From contig NZ_VFOP01000001.1 in the NCBI RefSeq assembly GCF_006716185.1, forward strand, positions 2,170,001 through 2,234,000: DNA of 64,000 bases. Reading direction: 5' to 3'. The notes below the pieces were generated by a model. It made no database searches, had not been told where the DNA came from, and saw nothing but the letters and a program-made list of their open reading frames with translations. Position 1 is the first letter of the stretch. Each line of letters starts with the position of its first letter. This DNA comes from Ornithinicoccus hortensis (GTDB lineage Bacteria > Actinomycetota > Actinomycetes > Actinomycetales > Dermatophilaceae). Position numbers and translations under genes: made by a program. This document shows positions 17,049 to 26,155 of the stretch, piece after piece.

Positions 17049-18170
17049 TCAGTTCGTATGCAGTGCCAGCGTCTGTCGGTGGATGGCCAGCATCCGCTCG
17101 GCGGAGGTGTCCCAGTTGAACAACTCGGCCTGCGCGCGGGCCGCCTCGCGGGCGCCCGGGCGGTTGACCAGTTCCAGCAGCGCCCCGGCGAACGCCTCGG
17201 CCTCCGACGGCGCGGCGGTGCCACCGTCACCGACCACCTCCTGGAGGGCGCCCTCGTCGGGGCAGACCGTCGGCACCCCGCAGGCCAGGGCCTCGAGCGC
17301 GGCCAGCCCGAACGTCTCCAGCGGTCCCGGGGCGATCGCGGCGTCCGCACGCCCCATCACCGCGGCCAGCTCGGCCCGGCTGCGGATGTAGGAGTGGAAG
17401 GTCACCGGCAGGTCCTCCGCGGCCACCAACAGCTCGTCGCGCAGCGGACCGTGGCCCAGCACCGTCAGGTGGACCGACACGCCGCGCCCCACCAGCGCCC
17501 GGGTGGTCTCGATGGACAGCCGGGGATTCTTCTCCGGCGCCAGACGGCCGCAGTGGATGATCTGCAGGGTGTGGTCCCGGCGCGGTGACCCGTCGGGGGC
17601 CACCTGCTCGTACTCCGGGCTGGGCACGAAGGTGTCCAGGTCGACCCCGAGCGGCACGACGTGGGCCGGGAAGCCGTTGCGGAGGAACTCCTCGGCGGCG
17701 AACTCGCTGGGACACACGATCGCGTCGTACTCGCGCGAGCTCTTCCCGTTGATCCAGGCCGCGATCCGGGTCGCGGGGACGTCCGGCACGGGGGTGCGGC
17801 GGACCATGATGCCGGTCATGTGCTCGTGGCTGATCATCGTGCTCCCGATGCCCCGGCGCCGGGCCCACGGACCCATCCACCGGGTCGTCGCCCGGTCGGA
17901 GACCTCCAGCACGTCGGGCGCGATGGACTCCATCAGCCGGGCCATGCCCACCCGGCTCCACATCAGCGAGTAGCCGGTGCGGGGGATCGGCATGGCCGGG
18001 ACCCGGTAGACGGTGCCCTGCGACTCCTCGGTGACCGGTTCACCGGGGCCCGGGATGATCAGCGAGGCCCGGTGCCCGCGTTCCAGGTACCCCTCGCCCC
18101 AGTGGCGCAGCGCGGTCTTGATGCCGCCCGAGGTGGGACTCACGAAGTTGGCGACCCGCAGAATGTGCAT
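17049..18170 (-). CDS. family 4 glycosyltransferase
   Basis: A 373-residue GT-B fold glycosyltransferase of the GT4 type. The N-terminal acceptor domain has FVSPTSGGIKTAL and the C-terminal nucleotide-sugar domain has HCGRLAPEKNPRLSIE and the E-x7-E motif ETFGLAALE. It most resembles actinobacterial enzymes that transfer mannose or similar sugars to lipids or glycans; donor and acceptor cannot be assigned. There is no signal peptide, so it acts at the inner face of the membrane or in the cytoplasm. It is convergent with the Nramp-like gene and 56 bp downstream of the GH15 gene on the same strand. Confidence 0.88.
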   Translation of the reverse strand: MHILRVANFVSPTSGGIKTALRHWGEGYLERGHRASLIIPGPGEPVTEESQGTVYRVPAMPIPRTGYSLMWSRVGMARLMESIAPDVLEVSDRATTRWMGPWARRRGIGSTMISHEHMTGIMVRRTPVPDVPATRIAAWINGKSSREYDAIVCPSEFAAEEFLRNGFPAHVVPLGVDLDTFVPSPEYEQVAPDGSPRRDHTLQIIHCGRLAPEKNPRLSIETTRALVGRGVSVHLTVLGHGPLRDELLVAAEDLPVTFHSYIRSRAELAAVMGRADAAIAPGPLETFGLAALEALACGVPTVCPDEGALQEVVGDGGTAAPSEAEAFAGALLELVNRPGAREAARAQAELFNWDTSAERMLAIHRQTLALHTN

Positions 18171-18226
18171 AGACCGCCCAATCTACCTCCCGCGACGCAG
18201 CGGTTGGGTGACCTTGCCGGGCCCGT

Positions 18227-19993
18227 TTAGGTGGGGACGCTGCCCAGGTGCCGGGCGGTGTTCACCAGCCCCAGGTGGCTGAACGCCTGGGGCATGTTGC
18301 CCAGGTGCCGCCCGGTGGCGGCGTCGTACTCCTCGCTGAGCAGTCCCAGGTCGTTGCGCAGGGAGAGCAACCTTTCGAACAGGTCCCGGGCCTGACCGGT
18401 CCGTCCGATCCCGTGCAGGGCGTCGGCCAACCAGAAGCTGCACAGGAGGAAGGTGCCCTCCTCCCCGGGCAGCCCGTCGACCCCGTGCTCGGTGCGGTAA
18501 CGCAGCACCAGGCCGTCCTGGGTGAGTTCGCGCTGCACCGCCTCGACGGTGCCCACGACCCGCTCGTCGTCCCAGGGCAGGAAGCCGACCTGGGGGATCA
18601 GCAGGAGCGCGGCGTCCACGCCGGCCGAGCCGTAGTGCTGGGTGAAGGTGCCCCGGTCGGGGTCGAAACCCTCCCGGCACACCTCCTGGTGGATCTGGTC
18701 CCGGACCGACCGCCACCGCTCCACCGGACCCTCGAGACCGAACTCCTCGACGGCACGGACGGCCCGGTCCATGCCGGCCCAGGCCAGCACCTTGGAGTGG
18801 ACGAACTGCTGGTCCGGCCCGCGGATCTCCCACAACGACTTGTCCGGTCGCTGCCAGTTGCCCTCCAGGAACTCCAGCATCGCCTGCTGCATGTCCCAGC
18901 CCTGCTCCAGGGTGGTCAGGCCGGTCTCGCGGGCGAGGTGGAGGCCGTCGAGCACCTCGCCCCACACGTCGAGCTGGAACTGGCCCGCCGCGCCGTTGCC
19001 GACACGCACCGGAGCGGAGCCCTGGTAGCCCGGGAGCCAGTCCACCTCGTACTCGGGGAGCCGGCGGGTCCCGTCGATGGCATACATGATCTGTACGTCC
19101 GCCGGGTCGCCCGCCACGGCCCGCAGCAGCCAGTCGCGCCAGGCCGCGGCCTCCGCGGTGTAGCCGGTCCCGAGCAGCGCCTGCAGGGTGTAGGTGGCGT
19201 CGCGCAGCCAGCAGTAGCGGTAGTCCCAGTTGCGGGACCCACCGATCGTCTCCGGCAGCGACGTGGTCGCCGCGGCGACCATCGCGCCCGTCGGCGCGTA
19301 GGTGAGGCCCTTGAGGGTGACCAGCGAGCGGCATACGGCGTCCCGCCACTCACCGCGGTAGGTGCAGCGCGAGATCCACCCGGTCCAGAACTGCTCCGTC
19401 CGGGTCAGCGCCGCCTCCGCGTCCCGGCGGGCCGGCGCGGACTCGTGGCTGGGGTGGTGGGTCAGGATGAACGGCACGCGGTCGCCGGCGGAGACCTCGA
19501 ACTCGGCGGTCGTGGTCATCCCGTGGCCGTGCACCTCGACCGGGGTGTCGAGCCACACCGCATCGGGACCGGCGATGGCGGAGAGGCGCGCACCGCGGTG
19601 CCGGACCCACGGGACGATGTGGCCGTAGTCGAACCGCAGGCGCAGCTCGCAGCGCATCGGCACCCGTCCGGACAGCCCTTCGACGACCCGCACCACGTCG
19701 GCGGCGCCGTCGCGCACGGGCATCGTGTCGATCACCCGGACGGCGCCCTCCGGGGTGCGCCACTCGGTCTCCAGGATCAGCGTGTCGCCCCGGTAGCGGC
19801 GGGAGGTGCATCCCCCGCCGGCGGCCGGGGCCAGCCGCCAGAAGCCGTGGTGCTCGGTGCCCAGCAGCGCCGCGAAGCAGGCCGCGGAGTCGAACCGGGG
19901 CAGGCACAGCCAGTCGATCGAGCCGTCCCGCCCGACCAGGGCCATCGTCTGCAGGTCCCCGATGACCCCGTAGTCCTCGATCGGGCGGCTCAT
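18227..19993 (-). CDS. GH15 glycoside hydrolase (trehalase/glucoamylase type)
   Basis: A 588-residue protein of the GH15 family, with the N-terminal super-sandwich domain (PIEDYGVIGDLQTMALVGRD) and an (alpha/alpha)6 barrel. Conserved blocks are GGSRNWDYRYCWLRDA, SLWEIRGPDQQFVHSK, which holds the general acid Glu, and LGLLSEEYD, which holds the second catalytic Glu. In mycobacteria and streptomycetes proteins of this shape hydrolyse trehalose; glucan hydrolysis is the alternative. There is no signal peptide, so it is cytoplasmic. It starts at an ATG 11 bp after the fabF stop on the same strand and may be read from the fab operon. Confidence 0.9.
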   Translation of the reverse strand: MSRPIEDYGVIGDLQTMALVGRDGSIDWLCLPRFDSAACFAALLGTEHHGFWRLAPAAGGGCTSRRYRGDTLILETEWRTPEGAVRVIDTMPVRDGAADVVRVVEGLSGRVPMRCELRLRFDYGHIVPWVRHRGARLSAIAGPDAVWLDTPVEVHGHGMTTTAEFEVSAGDRVPFILTHHPSHESAPARRDAEAALTRTEQFWTGWISRCTYRGEWRDAVCRSLVTLKGLTYAPTGAMVAAATTSLPETIGGSRNWDYRYCWLRDATYTLQALLGTGYTAEAAAWRDWLLRAVAGDPADVQIMYAIDGTRRLPEYEVDWLPGYQGSAPVRVGNGAAGQFQLDVWGEVLDGLHLARETGLTTLEQGWDMQQAMLEFLEGNWQRPDKSLWEIRGPDQQFVHSKVLAWAGMDRAVRAVEEFGLEGPVERWRSVRDQIHQEVCREGFDPDRGTFTQHYGSAGVDAALLLIPQVGFLPWDDERVVGTVEAVQRELTQDGLVLRYRTEHGVDGLPGEEGTFLLCSFWLADALHGIGRTGQARDLFERLLSLRNDLGLLSEEYDAATGRHLGNMPQAFSHLGLVNTARHLGSVPT

Positions 19994-20004
19994 CGGGCCC
20001 GGCG

Positions 20005-21255
<1,251 letters not shown>

Positions 21256-21306
21256 GCTGGGTGCTCCTAGGTGAGGTCAGGGGGTGGGGTCGGTGCGGGG
21301 TGCCGA

Positions 21307-21359
21307 CCACGGCCGGTATGCCGTCGGCCGCGGGGGCCGACCGGCATACCGGGCCGTGG
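21307..21359 (-). terminator. stem-loop between acpP and fabF
   Basis: CCACGGCCGGTATGCCG at 21307-21323 pairs with 21342-21359 (one bulged base). It lies downstream of acpP and before fabF. It could lower transcription into fabF or stabilise the acpP message, in keeping with the high demand for ACP. Both arms contain the heptamer GGCATAC/GTATGCC that is frequent in this window. Confidence 0.5.
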
Positions 21360-21374
21360 TGGGTCGGTCAGCCC

Positions 21375-21623
21375 TCAGCCCTGGTTGCTGTTGATGTAGT
21401 TGACGGCGTCGCGGACGTGGGTGAGGTTCTTGACCTCCTCGTCGGGGATGCGGACCCCGAACTTGTCCTCCGCGTTCACCACGATGGTCATCATCGACAG
21501 GGAGTCGATGTCCAGGTCCTCGGTGAACGACTTGTCCATCTGGACGGCTTCCGTCTCCAGACCCGTCTCCTCGTTCACGATCTCGGCCAGACCCTCGAGG
21601 ATCTCCTGCTCAGTTGCGGCCAT
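21375..21623 (-). CDS. acpP: acyl carrier protein
   Basis: An 82-residue acidic protein. The phosphopantetheine attachment site is Ser41 in DIDSLSMM. It carries the growing acyl chain between the Fab enzymes. Length and position between fabH and fabF are typical. An AGGAG-like site (CCAAGGAG on the coding strand) precedes the ATG. Confidence 0.97.
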   Translation of the reverse strand: MAATEQEILEGLAEIVNEETGLETEAVQMDKSFTEDLDIDSLSMMTIVVNAEDKFGVRIPDEEVKNLTHVRDAVNYINSNQG

Positions 21624-21701
21624 CTCGGCTACTCCTTGGTGTTGGTGGTTGGGTGTTGCTGGGCTGACCCGGATTACCCGCCGGGCCGCGGGGGTACCCG
21701 G

Positions 21702-22760
21702 TCAGGGAAGCACGATCACCTGGGCGGCGTACACCAGCCCGGCGCCGAAACCCATCTGCAGGGACAGCCCGCCGTGCGGGGCCTCGCCCTCGTCGAGCAT
21801 CCGCGCCGTGGCCAACGGGACCGACGCGGCGGAGGTGTTGCCGGTCTCGGCGATGTCGCGGGCGACCGGCACGTGCGCCGGCAGCTTGAGCTCCTTGATC
21901 ATCGCGTCGGTGATCCGCATGTTGGCCTGGTGCGGGACGAAGACGTCCAGGTCGTCGGCGCCGAGGCCGGCGACCTCGAGGGCCTTGCGGACCACGGGCG
22001 CCATCGAGTACACGGCCCACCGGAAGACCGACTGGCCCTGCATCGCGAAGTTGGGCCACTGCAGCGGGTCGCCGCCGTCGGGGTCCTCCATCCGCGGCCG
22101 CATGTCGGTCCAGCCCTCGCGCTGCTGGATCTTGTCCCAGTTCTCCCCGTCCGAGCCCCACACGGTGGGGCCGATGCCGGGGAAGTCGGAGACGCCGACG
22201 ACGGCGGCGCCGGCGCCGTCACCGAAGATGAAGGCGGTGCCGCGGTCGTGCTTGTCGGTGAAGTCCGACAGCTTCTCGACCCCGACGACGAGCACGTAGT
22301 CGGCGGTCCCGGCGCGGACGATGTCGTTGGCCAGGGAGATGCCGTAGCAGTAGCCGGCGCACGCGGCGGAGATGTCGAACGCGGCCGGGTCCTGGATGCC
22401 GAGCCGCACCGCGAGCAGCGGAGCGGCGGCAGGGGTCTGGAAGGGGTGGGTGACGGTGGCCATCAGGACCACGCCGATCTGCGAGGGGTCCACCCCGGCG
22501 TTGGCGATGGCGTCGCGCGCGGCGGCCTCGGCCATGTCGATCACCGACTCGTCCTCCCGGGCGAACCGGCGGGTCACGATGCCGGACCGCTGCCGGATCC
22601 ACTCGTCGCTGGAGTCGATGTACTGGCAGATCTCCTCGTTGGTCACCACCCGCTCGGGACGGTAGCCACCGACCCCGTGGACGCGGGCGTGGCGCGGGCC
22701 GTCCGGGACGGTCAGCGACGGGCGGCCGGTGCGGGCGGGGTCGAGTTCGACGGTGCTCAA
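21702..22760 (-). CDS. fabH: beta-ketoacyl-ACP synthase III
   Basis: A 352-residue initiating condensing enzyme with Cys134 in SAACAGYCYG, His277 in VPHQANMR and Asn308 in TGNTSAAS. It joins an acyl-CoA starter to malonyl-ACP; in actinobacteria branched starters are often used. The N-terminus is about 20 residues longer than in E. coli FabH. The ATG overlaps the fabD stop by 4 bp, so the two are translationally coupled. Confidence 0.96.
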   Translation of the reverse strand: MSTVELDPARTGRPSLTVPDGPRHARVHGVGGYRPERVVTNEEICQYIDSSDEWIRQRSGIVTRRFAREDESVIDMAEAAARDAIANAGVDPSQIGVVLMATVTHPFQTPAAAPLLAVRLGIQDPAAFDISAACAGYCYGISLANDIVRAGTADYVLVVGVEKLSDFTDKHDRGTAFIFGDGAGAAVVGVSDFPGIGPTVWGSDGENWDKIQQREGWTDMRPRMEDPDGGDPLQWPNFAMQGQSVFRWAVYSMAPVVRKALEVAGLGADDLDVFVPHQANMRITDAMIKELKLPAHVPVARDIAETGNTSAASVPLATARMLDEGEAPHGGLSLQMGFGAGLVYAAQVIVLP

Positions 22761-23764
22761 GGCGAGTCCTCCTGGGGGTTGTCACCGGAGCGCGCGGACG
22801 CGTCCGGCTCGGTGGCGGCATCGGCGGCACTCCCGTGTTCCCGGAGCATCCGGTGGGCGGCCTCGAGGTCGTCGGGGGTCTTCAGGGCAAGCAGCTCCAC
22901 GCCGCGCAGCCCGCGCTTGGCCAGCCCGGTGAGCGTGCCGGCGGGGGGCAGCTCGATCAGGCCGGTGACGCCCAGCTCGGCGAAGGTGTCCATGCACAGG
23001 TCCCAGCGGACCGGGTTGCTCACCTGGCTCACCAGGCGGTCCAGGACCTCCCGGCCGGCGGTCACGACCTGGCCGTCGGCGTTGGACACCAGGGTGGTCC
23101 GGGGGTCGCGGGGGCTGATCGCCCGGGCGTAGCCGGCCAGCGTGTCGACGGCGGGGGCCATGTGGTGGGTGTGGAAGGCGCCGGCCACCTTCAACGGCAT
23201 GACCCGGGCCCGGGACGGCGGGTCGGCCTGCAGCGCGGCCAGCTGGTCCAGCGTGCCGGCGGCGACCACCTGGCCGGCGGTGTTCATGTTGGCCGGGGTC
23301 AGCCCGTGCTTCTCGAGGGCCCCGGCGACCTCCTCGGCCACGCCCCCGAGCACCGCGCTCATCCCGGTCGGGGTCACCGCGGCGGCCCGTGCCATCCCGT
23401 TGCCGCGCTCGCGGACGAACACCATGGCCTGCTCCGCGGACAGCACCCCAGCCGCGGCGGCGGCGGTGATCTCACCGACCGAGTGGCCACCCAGGGCGCC
23501 GACACCCGGCAGGTCGGCCTCGGCCTGCTCGAACAGGGCGAGCAGCGCGACGAGTCCGGCACCGACCAGGAGCGGCTGGGCGACCGCGGTGTCCTTGATG
23601 GTGTCCTCGTCGGAGGTGGTGCCGTGCGCCACCAGGTCGATGCCGGCGACCGCGGACAGCCACGACAGGCGGTCGGCGATGCCGGGCAGTTCCAACCAGG
23701 GGGCGAGGAAGCCGGGGGACTGGGAGCCCTGTCCGGGCGCGACGATCACAAGCACACCGTCCAC
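22757..23764 (-). CDS. fabD: malonyl-CoA:ACP transacylase
   Basis: A roughly 335-residue acyltransferase. APGQGSQSPGFL is the N-terminal hallmark, and the active-site serine is in LGGHSVGEITAA. It loads malonyl groups onto ACP. Two GTG starts, 23764 and 23755, both fit; the first is preferred because GGGGGG lies a few bases upstream. It is the first gene of the fab cluster and follows the regulator gene fasR on the same strand. A perfect inverted repeat overlapping the fasR stop codon is a likely control site. Confidence 0.94.
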   Translation of the reverse strand: MDGVLVIVAPGQGSQSPGFLAPWLELPGIADRLSWLSAVAGIDLVAHGTTSDEDTIKDTAVAQPLLVGAGLVALLALFEQAEADLPGVGALGGHSVGEITAAAAAGVLSAEQAMVFVRERGNGMARAAAVTPTGMSAVLGGVAEEVAGALEKHGLTPANMNTAGQVVAAGTLDQLAALQADPPSRARVMPLKVAGAFHTHHMAPAVDTLAGYARAISPRDPRTTLVSNADGQVVTAGREVLDRLVSQVSNPVRWDLCMDTFAELGVTGLIELPPAGTLTGLAKRGLRGVELLALKTPDDLEAAHRMLREHGSAADAATEPDASARSGDNPQEDSP

Positions 23765-23823
23765 TGTGCCCCCCGCCCGGAGTCCGCCCCGTGATGGATA
23801 CCCACCAGATCTGCGGATGGATC

Positions 23824-23840
23824 TTGTAGGAAACCTACAA
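23824..23840. promoter_or_regulatory. perfect inverted repeat upstream of fabD (candidate FasR operator)
   Basis: TTGTAGG and CCTACAA flank AAA, giving a perfect 7-bp-arm palindrome. It covers the stop codon of fasR and lies about 60 bp upstream of the fabD start. The local sequence is AT-richer than its surroundings. In Streptomyces, FasR activates the fab operon from this interval; binding here is inferred. A short terminator for fasR is the alternative, but the stem is weak. Confidence 0.45.
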
Positions 23841-25043
23841 CTCACCGCTGGTTCGGCGGTCCGGGCCGACCGACCGCCGCCAGGTGCTGCGCGGATCCTC
23901 GCTCAGCCGGCCGAAGCTCAGCCCCACCTGCGCCACCCAGGCGTCCCGGGGCAGGGTCAGGTCGAGGTCGATCGTCTCCTCGATCCGGTGCAACCGGTAG
24001 CGCACCGTGTTGGGGTGGACGAAGAGCACGCGGCTGGTCGCCTCCAGGGACCGGCCGGACTCCAGGTAGGCACTGGCGGTCTCGAGCAGGCCGGGGCTGC
24101 CGTCGACCAGGCGCCGGTAGACCCGGTCGGTGAGCAGCCGTCGCGCCGGCGCCTCACCGTTCAGCGCGCGCTCGGCCAGCAGGTCGACGGCCAACACCGG
24201 ACGGGGTGCCTCGGGCCAGGCGCGGGCCACGTCCAACCCGGACAGCGCCGACCGGGCGGAGCGTCCCGCGGCGAACAGGTGGGGGACGGTCGGCCCGACC
24301 ACGATTGGACCCGGGCCGAAGTGGCCGATCAGCCCGTTGGCGAACTCCAACGGGTCCTCCACGTTGCCCAGGATGCAGATCAGCCGGCTGCCTTGGACCG
24401 CCCCGAGCGCCTCGATGCCGGAGCGGCGGGCCGCGGTGCGCAGCCCCTCGGCCACGCCGGAACTCCCGCCCCCGGGGGCGGCACCGGCCAGCACGGCCAC
24501 GTGGCTCACCGACTCCCAGCCGAGCTCGGCCGCCCGGGAGCTGAGCGTCTCGTCGGCCTCGCCGCGCACCACCGTGTGCACCACCAGGGACTCCAACCGG
24601 GCATCCCACGCGCCCCGCGACTCGGCGGCGGACGCATAGACCTGGGCGGCGGCGAAGGCCACCTCCCGGGAATAGCGCAGCAGGGCCTCCCGCATCGCCG
24701 CCTCCTGGCCGGGTGGGGCCAGCAGCGACAGCTCGTCCTCGACGACGTCGATCGTGGTCCGGACCAGGTCGAGGGTCTGCCGCAGGGTGATCGTGTGCGC
24801 CAGCTCGGCCGGCGCCGTGCCGAAGATGTTGGCGGTCACCGCCGGGGACTCGGGGTGGCGGTACCAGGCGAGGAAGGCGCTGATCCCGGCCTGGGCCACC
24901 AGGCCGACCCAGGACCGGTCGGCGGGGGAGAGCGCGCGGTACCAGGCGTGCTCCCGCTCCATCCGCTGGGCGGCCGCCGTCGCGACCGCGCCGGAGTTGC
25001 GCGTCAGCACCTCCGGCGGGCCGTCCTGCGGGCGTGCGTCCAT
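23835..25043 (-). CDS. fasR: PucR-type transcriptional regulator, FasR orthologue
   Basis: A 402-residue regulator. The C-terminal PucR-type helix-turn-helix is visible as SLEATSRVLFVHPNTVRYRLHRIEETIDLDL (about residues 335-365, shown here only by its two anchor words ATSRVLFVHPNTVRYRLHR). The middle resembles a GGDEF-like sensory domain of the CdaR family. In Streptomyces coelicolor the homologue directly upstream of fabD activates the fatty acid synthase genes. Position and strand are the same here. The ATG at 25043 has a weak ribosome binding site. Confidence 0.88.
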   Translation of the reverse strand: MDARPQDGPPEVLTRNSGAVATAAAQRMEREHAWYRALSPADRSWVGLVAQAGISAFLAWYRHPESPAVTANIFGTAPAELAHTITLRQTLDLVRTTIDVVEDELSLLAPPGQEAAMREALLRYSREVAFAAAQVYASAAESRGAWDARLESLVVHTVVRGEADETLSSRAAELGWESVSHVAVLAGAAPGGGSSGVAEGLRTAARRSGIEALGAVQGSRLICILGNVEDPLEFANGLIGHFGPGPIVVGPTVPHLFAAGRSARSALSGLDVARAWPEAPRPVLAVDLLAERALNGEAPARRLLTDRVYRRLVDGSPGLLETASAYLESGRSLEATSRVLFVHPNTVRYRLHRIEETIDLDLTLPRDAWVAQVGLSFGRLSEDPRSTWRRSVGPDRRTSGEL

Positions 25044-25120
25044 CCCGTCACCCTAGTGCCAACGCGCCACGCCCGTTTGTATGTCGTGTACAAGCCCGTC
25101 CGGTGGTCACACTGGGTGGC

Positions 25121-26128
25121 GTGAGTATCTCAGCCAGCACCCGGCATACCCCCATCCTGATCGCGCACCGGGGGGCCAGCGGGCACCGACCCGAGCACAC
25201 CCTGGCCTCCTACGAGCTGGCCGCGCGGATGGGGGCGGACTACCTCGAACCGGACGTGGTGAGCACCGCGGACGGGGTGCTGGTGTGTCGCCACGAGAAC
25301 GACGTCTCGGGGACCACCGACGTCGCGGCGCACGCCGAGTTCGCCGACCGTCGGGTCACCAAGGTGATCGACGGGAAGGAGGTGACCGGCTGGTTCACCG
25401 AGGACTTCACCCTGGCCGAGCTGCGGACTCTGCGCGCGGTCGAGCGCCTCCCGCAGTTGCGCGCCGGCAACACCTCCTACGACGGGCGGGTCACCGTGCC
25501 GACCCTGGCCGAGGTGCTGGAGCTGCGGGCCCGGCTGTCCGCGGAACTGGACCGGCCGATCGGCGTCTACGTCGAGACCAAGCACCCCACCTACTTCGAG
25601 CAGGCCGGCCTGCCGCTGGAGGACCCCCTGGCCGCGGACCTACGGGCGGCCGGGCTGGGCGAGGTGACCTGCGACGACGCCTTTCCGCTGGTGTACCTGC
25701 AGTGCTTCGAGCACGGCAGCCTGCACCGGTTGCGCCACGAGCTCGGGCTCGGTGCCCCCCGGATCTTCCTCGTCGAGCACCCGGCGCCCGGCCTGTTCAC
25801 CGCGGCAGGGCTCCAGGACCTGGCCTCCCGCGTCGAGGGGATCGGTCCGGACAAGGCCCTGGTGATGGACTGGTCGCAGGAGGACGGCGGAGCACGACCG
25901 GCCGACTGGCTGGCTCACGCCCGGTCGCTGGGGCTGCACGTCCACCCGTGGACGTTCCGCTCCGAGAACGCCTTCCTGCCTGGGGCGCTGCGCGGTCCCG
26001 GGGGCCCGGCGGACCACGGGCGCGTGGTGGAGGAGATGCTGACCCACCTGCGGGCCGGGGTGGACGGTCTGTTCACCGACCACCCCGACCTCGGGGTGCA
26101 GGCCCTGCGGACGTTTGCCGCAGGGTGA
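25121..26128 (+). CDS. glycerophosphodiester phosphodiesterase
   Basis: A 335-residue TIM-barrel enzyme of the GDPD family, which cleaves glycerophosphodiesters to glycerol 3-phosphate and an alcohol. Catalytic and metal residues are visible in IAHRGASGHRPEHT (His, Arg, Glu), YLEPDVV and the second His in VCRHEND. The C-terminal GVDGLFTDHPDLG is typical. The GTG at 25121 is chosen because upstream codons overlap the divergent fasR gene; no signal peptide is seen, so it is probably cytoplasmic. It has its own promoter region of about 77 bp shared with fasR. Confidence 0.9.
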   Translation: MSISASTRHTPILIAHRGASGHRPEHTLASYELAARMGADYLEPDVVSTADGVLVCRHENDVSGTTDVAAHAEFADRRVTKVIDGKEVTGWFTEDFTLAELRTLRAVERLPQLRAGNTSYDGRVTVPTLAEVLELRARLSAELDRPIGVYVETKHPTYFEQAGLPLEDPLAADLRAAGLGEVTCDDAFPLVYLQCFEHGSLHRLRHELGLGAPRIFLVEHPAPGLFTAAGLQDLASRVEGIGPDKALVMDWSQEDGGARPADWLAHARSLGLHVHPWTFRSENAFLPGALRGPGGPADHGRVVEEMLTHLRAGVDGLFTDHPDLGVQALRTFAAG

Positions 26129-26150
26129 GCCGGGTGCCGGGGCACCCGGC
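26129..26150. terminator. bidirectional terminator between GDPD and aceE
   Basis: GCCGGGTGCC at 26129-26138 and GGCACCCGGC at 26141-26150 form a perfect 10-bp palindrome with a 2-nt centre, filling the gap between the two convergent stop codons. Confidence 0.7.
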
Positions 26151-26155
26151 GCGGC

